The notes: a model not told the origin generated them from the letters alone. Shown: positions 27,263 to 36,365, counted from the first letter of the stretch. The stretch: 64,000 bases of DNA from Mycoplana azooxidifex (GCF_014196765.1 NZ_JACIEE010000007.1:396641-460640); one strand, 5' to 3'. Made by a program: numbers and translations.

Positions 27263-27373
27263 AAACGCCGGCAATGCGCCGCCGAAGGCGTCGACATGTT
27301 CGCTTCCTATGCCCGGCTCGTCGAACTGGAACTGCTCGACCGCGAACGGCGGATGGTCGAGCAGCCCGGTCAG

Positions 27374-27436
27374 ATCGAAGTCAATCTCGCGCAGCGAGAG
27401 TTCGCCCTCTTTCTCAAGCACCAGTGCGATGGGCAT
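27374..27436 (-). pseudogene. N-terminal stub of a zinc-type polyol/alcohol dehydrogenase
   Basis: Directly after the SDR gene (8-bp gap), an ATG opens ALVLEKEGELSLREID, which matches the start of medium-chain zinc dehydrogenases of the xylitol/sorbitol type. After about 21 residues the similarity ends and the sequence passes into material bordering the IS21-like fragment. The rest of a roughly 345-residue enzyme is missing. The stub suggests that the SDR-FAH operon once carried a polyol dehydrogenase. Confidence 0.55.
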
Positions 27437-27444
27437 GCTGTCAC

Positions 27445-28197
27445 CTATATGCTCGTATAGCCTGCATCCGCGCTCACGATCGAGCCCGTCATCAGGCTTG
27501 AGGCATCCGAGGCGAGGAACTGGACGATCGATGCGATCTCGTCAGGCTTGCCCAGGCGGCCAGCGGGCGTCATGTCGAGCCAGCGATCGACCAGGCCGGT
27601 CTGGCTTTCCAGGCCATGCAGCAGCGGTGTCTCGATATAGGTGGGCGCGACGGCGTTGACCCGCACGCCGCGTTTTGCCCATTCGACAGCAAGCGACCGC
27701 GTCAGGTGGTGAACGCCCGCTTTCGAGGCGTTGTAGTGGCATTGCGGCTGCGGCACGTTGACGATATCCGCCGACATCGAGCCGATGTTGATGATCGAGC
27801 CCCGGCCGTTTTCAAGCATTCGCCGCCCGAAGGCGCGGCACGTCCGGAAGACGCCGCTGAGGTTGACTTCGATGACGCGGTCCCACTGCTCGTCGGTCAT
27901 GTCTTCGGCCGGAACATTGCTGACGATGCCGGCATTGCACACGAGGATGTCCAACGGAGCCAGTTCGCCTGCCAGCGCATTGAGCTGCTTGCTGTTCGTC
28001 ACGTCGAGCTGTCGCGCCCTGGCCGAGCCGCCGATGGCCTTTGCCGTGTTTTCGGCGCGGCTGAGGTCGACATCCGTGCAGATGACCTCGGCGCCCGTTT
28101 CCGCCAGCGCATGGGCGCAGGCCGCCCCGATCCCCTGTCCGGCGCCCGTCACCAGGGCCAATCGTCCAGTCAGGTCCATTTTCGAACGATAGGTCAT
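27445..28197 (-). CDS. Short-chain dehydrogenase/reductase (sugar or sugar-acid type)
   Basis: A 250-residue classical SDR. The cofactor motif TGAGQGIG is followed by CTDVDLSRAE, where an Asp at the end of beta-2 favours NAD. NAG is at about residue 89, and the catalytic tetrad Asn/Ser/Tyr/Lys appears as GSMSAD and YNASK. It resembles D-arabinitol/galactitol dehydrogenases and 2-keto-3-deoxy-sugar-acid 4-dehydrogenases. It lies 118 bp downstream of an FAH-family gene in the same orientation, a pairing seen in pathways that oxidise a 2-keto-3-deoxy acid and then cleave or dehydrate it. The substrate is inferred to be a pentitol or a sugar acid. Confidence 0.85.
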   Translation of the reverse strand: MTYRSKMDLTGRLALVTGAGQGIGAACAHALAETGAEVICTDVDLSRAENTAKAIGGSARARQLDVTNSKQLNALAGELAPLDILVCNAGIVSNVPAEDMTDEQWDRVIEVNLSGVFRTCRAFGRRMLENGRGSIINIGSMSADIVNVPQPQCHYNASKAGVHHLTRSLAVEWAKRGVRVNAVAPTYIETPLLHGLESQTGLVDRWLDMTPAGRLGKPDEIASIVQFLASDASSLMTGSIVSADAGYTSI

Positions 28198-28315
28198 CTT
28201 GTCTCACTCGATTCGATTTTCTTGATTTCAGGGAATGGCTGGATGCCGGCACCTGATGGATGTGCCCTCGGGTACCCGGCAAAGCCACTTGTCGCGAGCG
28301 CCAGAGGCTTTGTGC

Positions 28316-29461
28316 TCAAAGCAGCCCGCGTCGTGCCATGTCGCGCATCAGCGAACGGACGCCATAAGTCCATGGCCGCGCCCTGTCCGACGTGGTCACG
28401 ACATTGCGCAGGGTGCCGAGAAGCGGCGTGGAGATTTCCACCACGTCGCCTTCCTTGTGCGTGAAGCCGCTGCCCTTCTCCGCCCGATCCTGGGTGGGAG
28501 CGAACATGGTGCCGAGAAACAGCATGAAGCCGTCCGGATACTGGTGGCTTGCGTTGATGGTCTGCGCCACGAGTTCCGCCGGCTTGCGGCTGATCTCCGC
28601 CATGTTGGAGCGGCCGGACATCTCGAAGCCGTCCCTGCCTCTGACGGACATGGTCAGCGCGGCGTTTTCAATGTCTTCCAGCGTGAAGGCGTCGTCGAAA
28701 AGACGGATGAACGGGCCGATGGCGCAGGACGCGTTATTGTCCTTCGCCTTGCCGAGCAGCAGGGCCGAGCGGCCCTCGACATCGCGCAGGTTGACGTCAT
28801 TGCCAAGGCTCGCACCGCGAATGTTGCCGCTGCTGTCGACGGCCAGGACGACTTCCGGCTCGGGATTGTTCCATTTCGAAATCTTGTTGACGCCCACCTG
28901 GGCGCCATGGCCGACGGACGACATGGGCTGCGACTTAGTGAAAACCTCGGCGTCGGGTCCGATGCCCACCTCGAGATACTGGGACCAGAGCCCGTCTCTT
29001 TCCAGCGCGGCCTTGACCTGTGCAGCCTGCGCGGAACCGGCCCGGACGTTCGACAGGCTGCCGCCGATCAGATCGCCGATGCGCTTGCGGATTTCATCGG
29101 CCTTGACGGGGTCGCCAAGCGTGCGTTCGTCGATGACGCGCTCGATCATGCTCTTGGCGAACGTCACGCCGCAGGCCTTCAACGCCTGGAAGTCGCACGG
29201 CGCCAGCAGGCAGTGGCGCGTGGCCCCATAACCGGTGTCCTCTGGCGGCAAGACGAAGTCCTCAGGCTTGCCAAGGGTATCACCCGTCAGGCTGTCGAAG
29301 CGACCGGCTGGATCGTGGTCGAGGAAATCTGCTACGGATTTGACGGCTTCGGTGACGTCCAGAACGGTGCCGCCGCGAACGATGACGACCGACGGGGCAT
29401 TGAGGTCGGCGCGCCAGACGCGTCCCACGAGGCGTGCTTTTTCATGGTGTTCAGGAAGCAT
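28316..29461 (-). CDS. Fumarylacetoacetate hydrolase-family protein (sugar-acid type)
   Basis: A 381-residue protein whose C-terminal half is the FAH catalytic fold: DFQALKACGVTFAKSM, VGIGPDAEVFTKSQPMSS, NNPEPEVVLAVDSSGNIRGASLGNDVNLRDVEG. The metal-binding Glu and Asp appear in PEPEV and GNDVNLRD. The long N-terminal domain and the replacement of the aromatic-pathway signature fit the sugar-acid branch (2-keto-3-deoxy-pentonate dehydratase or 2,4-diketo-3-deoxy-acid hydrolase). Start ATG 29461 follows GGAGGAG. It diverges from the ALDH operon, with an 11-bp palindrome just upstream that recurs in this locus. Confidence 0.82.
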   Translation of the reverse strand: MLPEHHEKARLVGRVWRADLNAPSVVIVRGGTVLDVTEAVKSVADFLDHDPAGRFDSLTGDTLGKPEDFVLPPEDTGYGATRHCLLAPCDFQALKACGVTFAKSMIERVIDERTLGDPVKADEIRKRIGDLIGGSLSNVRAGSAQAAQVKAALERDGLWSQYLEVGIGPDAEVFTKSQPMSSVGHGAQVGVNKISKWNNPEPEVVLAVDSSGNIRGASLGNDVNLRDVEGRSALLLGKAKDNNASCAIGPFIRLFDDAFTLEDIENAALTMSVRGRDGFEMSGRSNMAEISRKPAELVAQTINASHQYPDGFMLFLGTMFAPTQDRAEKGSGFTHKEGDVVEISTPLLGTLRNVVTTSDRARPWTYGVRSLMRDMARRGLL

Positions 29462-29482
29462 GTGTCTCCTCCACTTCTTAAG

Positions 29483-29493
29483 TAGTTAAACTA
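29483..29493. promoter_or_regulatory. Putative RpiR operator (site 1, perfect)
   Basis: TAGT-taa-ACTA, a perfect 4+3+4 palindrome 22 bp upstream of the FAH gene start. The same pattern occurs at 29682, 35085 and 35248 in the control regions of this locus, which contains an RpiR-family regulator gene. Confidence 0.6.
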
Positions 29494-29681
29494 TTTAATG
29501 GACCGGCTTTTCGTCAAGCGCAAAAGGGTGGAGTCATTTTAAATCGCATCAGGAGGCATCCTCATTTCTGCGGCCTAGGTTGTCTCCGCTTTAATTAATA
29601 TATTGCTTTATATACATAAATTTAATTTCCGTGGAATCTTCCAGTTTTTGCCAATGTGCGAATTGCCAATCTGATCGTATG

Positions 29682-29692
29682 TAGTTATGCTA
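29682..29692. promoter_or_regulatory. Putative RpiR operator (site 2, one mismatch)
   Basis: TAGT-tat-GCTA preceded by ATG, 58 bp upstream of the aldehyde dehydrogenase start in the divergent control region. One half-site base departs from TAGT-N3-ACTA. Confidence 0.5.
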
Positions 29693-29749
29693 TATTTTCG
29701 TCGGTCGCGAGTATGGATTTCAGTTACCGGTAAGCATGCGGAGGGGTAT

Positions 29750-31219
29750 ATGACTGAGGTTGCGCTGTCGCAAATCAGTGGCAAGTTGTTCATTGGTGGC
29801 GAGTTCGTCGATGGGCGCGGGGCGCGCATTGATGTCGTGAACCCGGCGCGCGGGGAAGTCATCGGGCAGATTGCTGCGACGACGCCCGACGAGATCGAGC
29901 GAGCCGTCGATAGCGCGCGGTTGGCTTTCCGGACATGGTCTCGCGTGCCGGCGAAAGTGCGGGCCCAGGCGTTGCACAGGCTTGGCGACCTGATCGCCGG
30001 CGATGCAGCGCGCATGGCGCATATCATGACGAGCGAGCAGGGCAAGCCGCTCAACGAGGCGAAAGGCGAAATCCTCAAGCTTGCGGAAGCCTGCCATTTC
30101 TACGGCGAAGAGGCCGTGCGTGTTCTAGGCGAGATCGTGCCGAACGACCAGAACGGCTATCAGAGCCAGGTCATTCGCGAGCCGATCGGGGTCGTCGGAG
30201 CGATCACACCCTGGAACTATCCTGCGGAACTTGTCGGCTGGAAGCTTTGCGCCAGCGTTGCAGCCGGCTGCACCATCATCGTCAAGCCGGCTGAACTGAC
30301 ACCCTTCACCGCCCTTGCGATCGCTGAAAAAGTGAAAGAGGCCGGCATTCCGGCAGGCGTCGTCAATGTGCTCACCGGCAAGGGCTCGATCGTCGGTCAG
30401 GCGCTTGTCGAGCATCCGGGCGTGGACAAGATCGCGTTCACGGGTTCTAGCGCCGTTGGCCTGCATATCCAGCGCTCCTGCCCGAGCGTCAAGCGCCTGT
30501 CTCTCGAACTCGGTGGGAACTGCCCGCTGGTGGTTACCGCGAGCGCCGATATCGACGCGGCGGTGAAAGGGGCGACGCGCCGTTCCTTCCGCAACATGGG
30601 GCAGATCTGCATTGCCATCAATCGCATCTACGTGGCGCGCCCGCTTTACGAGGCATTTATCGAGAAATTTGCAAGGGCCGCCGATGCCTTGACGATCGGC
30701 GACGGCCTGTCGAATCCGGCGGCGGATATCGGATCGATGGCTTCCGCCGATCCGCTGGCGAAAACGCGCGAACATCTCGCCGACGCGCGGGAAAAGGGTG
30801 CTCGTCTTCTTGCCGGCGGCAAGGCGCCGGAAGGCGAGGAATTCGCCAGGGGCTTCTTCTTCAGGCCGACCATCGTTGCCGACTGCACGCATGAGATGAA
30901 GGTCATGGGCGAAGAAACCTTCGGTCCCCTCGTCGGCGTCGCGCCCTTCGATACGCTGGAGGAGGCGGTAGCGCTTGCAAACGACACGCCTTACGGCCTT
31001 GCGTCCTATGTCTATGCCCGAGATTTGCAGGAGATCTATCAGCTTTCGGCCGAACTCGACTATGGCAACGTCGCGATCAACAATGTCGATGCCGGCATCA
31101 TGAATGCGCCCTATGGCGGACGCAAGCAGAGCGGTATCGGCTATGAACATGGCCGCGAGGGCCTGCTTGAATACTTCAATTTCAAGCATGTCCGCCTCTA
31201 TCACGGCGTCGGGGTCTGA
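29750..31219 (+). CDS. NAD(P)-dependent aldehyde dehydrogenase
   Basis: A 489-residue enzyme from ATG 29750 behind GGAGGGG. The catalytic Glu lies in LELGGNCP (about residue 255) and the nucleophilic Cys in NMGQICIAINRIYV (about residue 287). The cofactor-site segments GAITPWNYPAELVGWK and FTGSSAVG, and the late EETFGPLVGVAPFD, are intact. Its length and motifs fit the succinate-semialdehyde / glycolaldehyde / lactaldehyde group. It is the first gene of the sugar operon and is followed after 3 bp by the kinase gene. It probably oxidises a short aldehyde made from the sugar; the exact substrate is unknown. Confidence 0.93.
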   Translation: MTEVALSQISGKLFIGGEFVDGRGARIDVVNPARGEVIGQIAATTPDEIERAVDSARLAFRTWSRVPAKVRAQALHRLGDLIAGDAARMAHIMTSEQGKPLNEAKGEILKLAEACHFYGEEAVRVLGEIVPNDQNGYQSQVIREPIGVVGAITPWNYPAELVGWKLCASVAAGCTIIVKPAELTPFTALAIAEKVKEAGIPAGVVNVLTGKGSIVGQALVEHPGVDKIAFTGSSAVGLHIQRSCPSVKRLSLELGGNCPLVVTASADIDAAVKGATRRSFRNMGQICIAINRIYVARPLYEAFIEKFARAADALTIGDGLSNPAADIGSMASADPLAKTREHLADAREKGARLLAGGKAPEGEEFARGFFFRPTIVADCTHEMKVMGEETFGPLVGVAPFDTLEEAVALANDTPYGLASYVYARDLQEIYQLSAELDYGNVAINNVDAGIMNAPYGGRKQSGIGYEHGREGLLEYFNFKHVRLYHGVGV

Positions 31220-31222
31220 GCC

Positions 31223-32743
31223 ATGACGTCCGCTCTTCTGGGCATCGACATCGGTACCTCGGGTTGCAAGGCGCTCCTGCTGTCGGTGGACGGCGACGTT
31301 CTGGCGACGAGCACGGCAACCTACGGGTTCTCCCAGCCGCATGCCGGCTGGACGGAGCAGGATCCGGCGCTCTGGATCGAGGGCACGCGCAAGGCTGTCG
31401 GCCAGGTCATGGCGCAGCGCCGTGACGTCGAGCTTGTCTGCATCGGACTGTCCGGCCAGATGCACGGACTGACCCCGCTCGACAAAGACAAGAATGTCCT
31501 GCGCCCCGCCATTCTCTGGAACGACCAGCGGAACGCCGCCGAAGTTGCGGAGATCACAGAGAAGGCAGGCGGACTGGAAGCACTTATCGGCCGAACCGGC
31601 AACCGGATGCTCGTCGGCTACACGGGCGGCAAGATCGCATGGATGCGCAACCAGGAAACGGATCTGTTCGGACGCTTGCGGCACGTCCTCAACCCCAAGG
31701 ACTATCTTCGCTTCGTACTCACCGGAGAACTGGCGACGGAGGTGTCCGATGCATCGGGCACCGGTCTTTTCGACGTCAAGCGCCGCGTATGGGCGTCCGA
31801 ACTGATTGAGACGCTCGACATCGATCCGTCGCTGCTGCCGGCGTGCCATGAATCGCATGAGATTTCCGGTCGCGTCAGTGCCGCGGGTGCCTCGCTGTTC
31901 GGCTTGCCTGCCGGTGTTCCCGTCGTCGGCGGCGGTGGTGACAGCGTCATCCAGACGATCGGATCCGGCGTCATCGCACCCGGCGAGCTGCAAACCACGA
32001 TCGGAACCGCAGGCATCCTCGCCGCGGCGCTCGATGCGCCGACGCCGAGCCCGGATGGGCGCATCCAGATGTTCTGCAACGTCTCGCCCTCGAAATGGCA
32101 CGCAATGGGTGTCTCGTTGAACGCCGGCGGTGCGATGGGCTGGTTCCGTTCGGTCCTCGCGGGGGCCGGTCGCGACGAGGAGCTTACATTCGATGCGATC
32201 TGCGATGCAGCAGCCTCAAGCCCTGCTGGCGCACGGGGGCTGCTCTTCCTGCCTTATCTGAACGGGGAGCGTTGCCCGCACCCCGATCCGACTGCACGGG
32301 GCGCCTTTGTCGGCTTGACCGCCCGGCACACGCTGGGCGACGTGGGGCGAAGCGTCATGGAAGGTGTCGTGCACGCTTTCCATGACATCCATGCGCTGAT
32401 GACGCTGATGGGAATCGAGGGCAGGGTGATCAAGGCGTCCGGCGGCGGGGCGAAATCCAGCCTGTGGCGCCAGATCCAGGCCGACATGTTCGATTGCGAT
32501 GTCGTAACGACCGAGGGTGCCGCCGAAGGGGCGGCGTTCGGCGCTGCTCTGGTTGCAGGCGTTGGCATCGGCGCCTGGTCCGACGCCACGGCGGCCTCCG
32601 GTACGTTGAAGGCGCTCACGCGACAGCACGCGGACGGCTCCGTTCGCGATGTCTACCGCAAGGCGCATCACATCTACCGCGGCCTCTACCCCGCGCTTTC
32701 CGACAGCTTCTCCGCGTTGGCGGATCCTGCATTCGCCGACTGA
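31223..32743 (+). CDS. xylB: FGGY carbohydrate kinase, xylulokinase-like
   Basis: A 506-residue FGGY kinase. The phosphate-binding LLGIDIGTSGCKALLL opens the protein, CIGLSGQMHGLTPLD is the XylB-type sugar-contact segment, and WNDQRNAAE, GTAGILAAAL and KASGGGAKSSLWRQIQADMF (the FGGY signature region) follow. The GQMHG motif and length favour D-xylulose (or another ketopentose) over glycerol or gluconate. The product would enter the pentose phosphate pathway, consistent with rpiA downstream. Other ketoses remain possible. Confidence 0.85.
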   Translation: MTSALLGIDIGTSGCKALLLSVDGDVLATSTATYGFSQPHAGWTEQDPALWIEGTRKAVGQVMAQRRDVELVCIGLSGQMHGLTPLDKDKNVLRPAILWNDQRNAAEVAEITEKAGGLEALIGRTGNRMLVGYTGGKIAWMRNQETDLFGRLRHVLNPKDYLRFVLTGELATEVSDASGTGLFDVKRRVWASELIETLDIDPSLLPACHESHEISGRVSAAGASLFGLPAGVPVVGGGGDSVIQTIGSGVIAPGELQTTIGTAGILAAALDAPTPSPDGRIQMFCNVSPSKWHAMGVSLNAGGAMGWFRSVLAGAGRDEELTFDAICDAAASSPAGARGLLFLPYLNGERCPHPDPTARGAFVGLTARHTLGDVGRSVMEGVVHAFHDIHALMTLMGIEGRVIKASGGGAKSSLWRQIQADMFDCDVVTTEGAAEGAAFGAALVAGVGIGAWSDATAASGTLKALTRQHADGSVRDVYRKAHHIYRGLYPALSDSFSALADPAFAD

Positions 32744-32781
32744 ACAATGACATCCGGACCAATCCGAGGACGGGGCAGCCC

Positions 32782-33477
32782 ATGAAACACTATTCGGCTT
32801 TGATCTTTGATCTCGACGGCACGCTGATCGACAGTGCCCCGGACATCGCCGCCGCCGTCAATGTCTACATGGCATCCCAGGGCTGGCCGGAACTCGATGT
32901 GAGCTATGTCGAGACGTTCATCGGCAACGGGCCGCGCCGCCTGCTGCAGGATATCCTGATCGACCAGGGTCTTCCTTCGGATGACGCGACCGTCGATGCG
33001 GCGGTCAAGGGCTACATCGAAAACTACCAGCGCGATCCGGCCAGCAGGACGCGATTCTTCAGCCATGTCCGGGAGGACCTGCAAAGCCTTCGGGACGCCG
33101 GTTTTCGACTTGGCATCTGCACGAACAAGCCGCATGCCCTCACCCAGCAGATCCTCCAGATCCTCGAACTCGACGGGATCATCGAGGTTGCGCTGGGGGC
33201 GGATGCCGTTCCCGCGTGCAAGCCTGATCCGGGACACCTTCTCGCCGTTGCCGACCGAATGGGCCTGGCTGACGGAAGCTGGGCCTATGTCGGCGATACG
33301 AATGTCGATAAGGCTACTGCGGAAGCCACAAGGGCGACCTTCTTCGTCGTGCCTTGGGGTGGCGGCGGCGATGTCGATGTCGGGCCCGAGCAGCGGCTGA
33401 CCCGGATCTCCGATCTCATGGCATACGGTCCGCCGTCCACGGAGCAGGGTACGACCGTCAGGGGGGCGACCGCATGA
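32782..33477 (+). CDS. HAD-superfamily phosphatase, phosphoglycolate phosphatase-like
   Basis: A 231-residue HAD hydrolase. Motif I reads LIFDLDGTLIDSAPDI, motif II ICTNKPH, motif III CKPDPGHLLAVADRMG and motif IV YVGDTNVDKATAEAT. The helical cap domain and DSAPD are typical of Gph/phosphoglycolate phosphatase. In this operon it may remove phosphoglycolate or another dead-end sugar phosphate. Its TGA overlaps the ATG of the RpiR regulator gene (33474-33477). Confidence 0.85.
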   Translation: MKHYSALIFDLDGTLIDSAPDIAAAVNVYMASQGWPELDVSYVETFIGNGPRRLLQDILIDQGLPSDDATVDAAVKGYIENYQRDPASRTRFFSHVREDLQSLRDAGFRLGICTNKPHALTQQILQILELDGIIEVALGADAVPACKPDPGHLLAVADRMGLADGSWAYVGDTNVDKATAEATRATFFVVPWGGGGDVDVGPEQRLTRISDLMAYGPPSTEQGTTVRGATA

Positions 33478-34313
33478 CCATCAGCCTGCTGCAGCGGATA
33501 TTCCAGGAAATGGACAGTATGGGCGGTGCCGAGCAACGCATCGCGACCTTCGTGAATGCGTCCCCCGGCGAGGTCATTCACATGAGCATGGCGAAGCTTG
33601 CCGAAACATGCTCCGTCAGCGATCCGACGATCATGCGTTTCTGCCGCCGGTTCGGCTATGAGGGCTACCAGGATTTCAAGCTGAAGCTCGCCCAGAGCCT
33701 GGTTCCCTCTGCGCCCTTTGCCTATGAGCAGATCGTTCCGAATGACGGCATCGACAACATTGTGCGCAAAACGTGCCGCAATTCCCTGAATGCCATCCAG
33801 CGGGCCCTGGAAGACCTCATTCCCCAGCAAATCGAGAGCGCCGCCCTGCTGTTGCGTGACGCAACGTGGACCGGGATCTACGCGAGCGGCATATCGGAGG
33901 TGACTGCCATCGACGCGGAGCACAAGTTCCAGCGCCTCGACATGCGCTGCGCTGCGATCCTTGGCAGGAACAAGCAGTGGATGCATGCCGAAAGCGCGCG
34001 TCCCAGCGAGGTTGCCCTGATCTTTTCCCAGTCGGGCCACACGAAGCAGATGGTCGAGCTTGCGATTGCGGCGCGCGCCGGCGGGGCGCGTGTCGTGTCG
34101 GTCACCGCGGCGGAGAGTCCTCTGGCCCGCGTGACGGACGCGCTGATCGCGGTGCTTCCCTACGACCAGACGGAGCTGTTGACGCCGCTCGCCTCCCGCC
34201 TGAACCATCACCTCGTCATCAACATGCTTGTTACCGCGATTGCCGTCTCCAGCGGCAGTGAGTTCCCCGATCAACTGCCGGCGCTGGATTCGTGGCTGAC
34301 GGACAAGATTTGA
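33474..34313 (+). CDS. RpiR/MurR-family transcriptional regulator
   Basis: A 279-residue regulator with an N-terminal helix-turn-helix (MSMAKLAETCSVSDPTIMRFCRRFGYEGYQDFKLKLA, the classic HTH_6) and a C-terminal sugar-phosphate isomerase (SIS) domain (IYASGISEVTAIDAEHKFQRL, LIFSQSGHTKQMVELAIAARAGGARVV). SIS domains bind sugar phosphates, so this is the probable sensor for the operon. A TAGT-N3-ACTA motif repeated in the locus is its likely operator. It is translationally coupled to the HAD gene upstream. Confidence 0.93.
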   Translation: MTISLLQRIFQEMDSMGGAEQRIATFVNASPGEVIHMSMAKLAETCSVSDPTIMRFCRRFGYEGYQDFKLKLAQSLVPSAPFAYEQIVPNDGIDNIVRKTCRNSLNAIQRALEDLIPQQIESAALLLRDATWTGIYASGISEVTAIDAEHKFQRLDMRCAAILGRNKQWMHAESARPSEVALIFSQSGHTKQMVELAIAARAGGARVVSVTAAESPLARVTDALIAVLPYDQTELLTPLASRLNHHLVINMLVTAIAVSSGSEFPDQLPALDSWLTDKI

Positions 34314-34376
34314 CCCCCACTTACCAGACAAGCGGCGCTGTTCTTCGCAGCTCCGGGCCATCACCAAGGAAGAGAA

Positions 34377-35081
34377 ATGTCCGAACAGCAAAATGAAGCC
34401 AAGAAAATCGCGGGCCGCAGGGTCATCCAGGAGTTCGTGCGTGACGGCATGAAGCTCGGCCTGGGGTCGGGCACGACCTCGCACTTCTTCGTCCGCGAGC
34501 TCGGCAAGCATGTTGCCAACGGCATGAAGCTGACATGCACGACGACGTCCCGTTCGACGATCGACGTCGCGCGCGAGGTCGGGATTGCGATCACCGACCC
34601 GAACGACATCGGCGAACTGGATTTGACGGTGGACGGTCCGGACGAGATCGATCGGCAGTTCAACATGATCAAGGGCGGCGGTGCCTGCCTGCTGTGGGAA
34701 AAGATCATCGCGCACGCGTCCAGGCAGATGATCACGGTTTGCGACGAGACGAAGATCGTCGACAGGCTCGGCGCATTTCCGCTGCCGGTCGAGGTCGTCC
34801 AGTTTGCCTGGAAGCAGACGGAGCGGATGGTGGCGCGCGTGCTGGAAGAACACCGTATCGAGGCAAGCATCTATCGCCGCATGCGCGACGGCCAGCCTGT
34901 GGTGACCGACAGCGGCAATTTCATTCTGGACTGCAAATGTAGCGCAATTGTCGAGCCGGCGCCGCTTGAGATCGAGCTGAACCGGATACCGGGGGTGGTG
35001 GAAAACGGCCTTTTCACACGCGAATCCGCCGGAATGGTCGTCGGATGCTTCGATGGCAGCTCCTACGTCAAAATGCGATAA
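34377..35081 (+). CDS. rpiA: Ribose-5-phosphate isomerase A
   Basis: A 234-residue RpiA. The motifs KLGLGSGTTSHFFV, DLTVDGPDEID and MIKGGGACLLWEKIIAHAS contain the residues that bind and isomerise ribose 5-phosphate to ribulose 5-phosphate, and GVVENGLF is conserved near the end. It is encoded inside the sugar operon, 63 bp after rpiR, rather than as a lone housekeeping gene, so it may be a paralogue specialised for sugar catabolism; a variant substrate (another aldose/ketose phosphate) cannot be excluded. Confidence 0.9.
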   Translation: MSEQQNEAKKIAGRRVIQEFVRDGMKLGLGSGTTSHFFVRELGKHVANGMKLTCTTTSRSTIDVAREVGIAITDPNDIGELDLTVDGPDEIDRQFNMIKGGGACLLWEKIIAHASRQMITVCDETKIVDRLGAFPLPVEVVQFAWKQTERMVARVLEEHRIEASIYRRMRDGQPVVTDSGNFILDCKCSAIVEPAPLEIELNRIPGVVENGLFTRESAGMVVGCFDGSSYVKMR

Positions 35082-35095
35082 ATGTAGTAAAACTT
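35080..35095. promoter_or_regulatory. Putative RpiR operator (site 3, weak)
   Basis: AAATGTAGTAAAACT overlaps the last base of rpiA's stop region. It shares a 15-base pattern AAATGTAGTRAAACT with the site at 35243, and contains TAGT-aaa-ACTT, one base short of the palindrome. Confidence 0.5.
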
Positions 35096-35242
35096 CAATT
35101 CTGCGCGGCGCGTGAATGCTGATTGAATCAGCGGCATTTCTGCACCCTGATGCAGGTATTCCACCCATATTTGAGCCAGGAAGCGATGTCTTCCGACAAA
35201 GTTTTTGGCTTCCGGGCGGAAGTGGCTTGACATTTGAGCGTC

Positions 35243-35258
35243 AAATGTAGTGAAACTA
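35243..35258. promoter_or_regulatory. Putative RpiR operator (site 4, perfect)
   Basis: AAATGTAGTGAAACTA contains a perfect TAGT-gaa-ACTA palindrome (35248-35258), 25 bp upstream of the binding-protein start. With the site at 35080 it brackets the 200-bp control region of the importer genes. Confidence 0.6.
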
Positions 35259-35282
35259 TATACGATACCTAGGGAGGTTAGG

Positions 35283-36365
35283 ATGGGTAATGAATTCAGA
35301 ATGAACCGGCGTCAGGTGCTGGCTGGCGGCCTTGCATTGGGAGTGAGCGCTGCCACCGGCCGCGCGGCGTTTGCGCAGGACCGAATGTTCCTGCCGTTCA
35401 GCAACAAGAGCCTCGACTACTACTTCTTCGTCATCGAGGAAGAGGCGGTCAAGCGCGCCGTCGAGGGCCGCAAATGGTCGTTCCAGTCGACCAACGCCAA
35501 CTTCGACAATACCAAGCAGCTCGAACAGTGGCAGAGCCTAATGCTGTCGCAGCCCGTGGGGCTGGTCGCGGATCCGATCGACAGCCAGGCGATCGTCAGC
35601 GCGATCCGCCGCTACAACCAGAAGAAAATTCCGGTTGCGATCATCGACACGCCGGCCGATGGCGGCGACGTCGCCATCACCGTCAGCTTCGACAACCATC
35701 TTGGCGGCGTCATGGCCGCCCGCGAGATCATCGATCGCCTGACCAAGAAGTACGGCAGTCCCCGCGGCAAGGTGCTGAATTGCTATGGCGCACTGGCAAG
35801 CGTCGCGTGGCGGCAGCGCAAGGAAGGTATGGACGAGGAATTCGCCAAGCACCCGGATATCACCTATATCAGCCGTCCGACCGAAGGTCAGCTCGACCAG
35901 ATGCTTTCGGTCACGCTCGCGACGCTGTCGGAGCACCCGGACCTGGATGCGGTCCATGCCCCCAGCGACTCGCCGGCGCGCGGCATCGCCACCGCCCTCC
36001 AGCAGAAGGGCCGCTGGAAGAAGGCGGGCGAGGAAGGTCACGTGATTTTCGTGACGATCGACGGCGAACCGGTCGCCGTGAAGCTGCTTCAGGAAGGCTA
36101 CATGGATGCCTGCGTTTCGCAGGATCCGATCGCCTACGGCGAAATTGCCGTCGAGATGCTCGAAAAGCACTCCATGAAAGGCGAGGCGGTGCCGCTCGGC
36201 GCCTATGAGAACAAGAAGTACTTCTGGGAGAAGGGCGAGATCGTCGAGGGTGCCACCGGGCCAACCCTCATCATCCCTCCTTTCATCATCAACGGCGACA
36301 ACGCTTCCGACAAGCGTCACTGGGGCTACGTCGCCGAGCAGGAGTGGGGCGTTCCCTACACCTGA
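35283..36365 (+). CDS. Sugar ABC transporter periplasmic binding protein (RbsB class)
   Basis: A 360-residue binding protein; ATG 35283 is preceded by GGGAGG. A twin-arginine-type leader (NRRQVLAGGLALGVSAATGRAAFA) precedes a type-1 periplasmic fold: FSFQSTNANFDNTKQLEQWQSLM, VDPIDSQAIVSAIRR, FDNHLGGVMAAREII and DAVHAPSDSPARGIATAL. It should deliver a sugar or polyol to the ATPase and permease encoded next. Pentoses or pentitols are favoured by the surrounding enzymes. Confidence 0.9.
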   Translation: MGNEFRMNRRQVLAGGLALGVSAATGRAAFAQDRMFLPFSNKSLDYYFFVIEEEAVKRAVEGRKWSFQSTNANFDNTKQLEQWQSLMLSQPVGLVADPIDSQAIVSAIRRYNQKKIPVAIIDTPADGGDVAITVSFDNHLGGVMAAREIIDRLTKKYGSPRGKVLNCYGALASVAWRQRKEGMDEEFAKHPDITYISRPTEGQLDQMLSVTLATLSEHPDLDAVHAPSDSPARGIATALQQKGRWKKAGEEGHVIFVTIDGEPVAVKLLQEGYMDACVSQDPIAYGEIAVEMLEKHSMKGEAVPLGAYENKKYFWEKGEIVEGATGPTLIIPPFIINGDNASDKRHWGYVAEQEWGVPYT

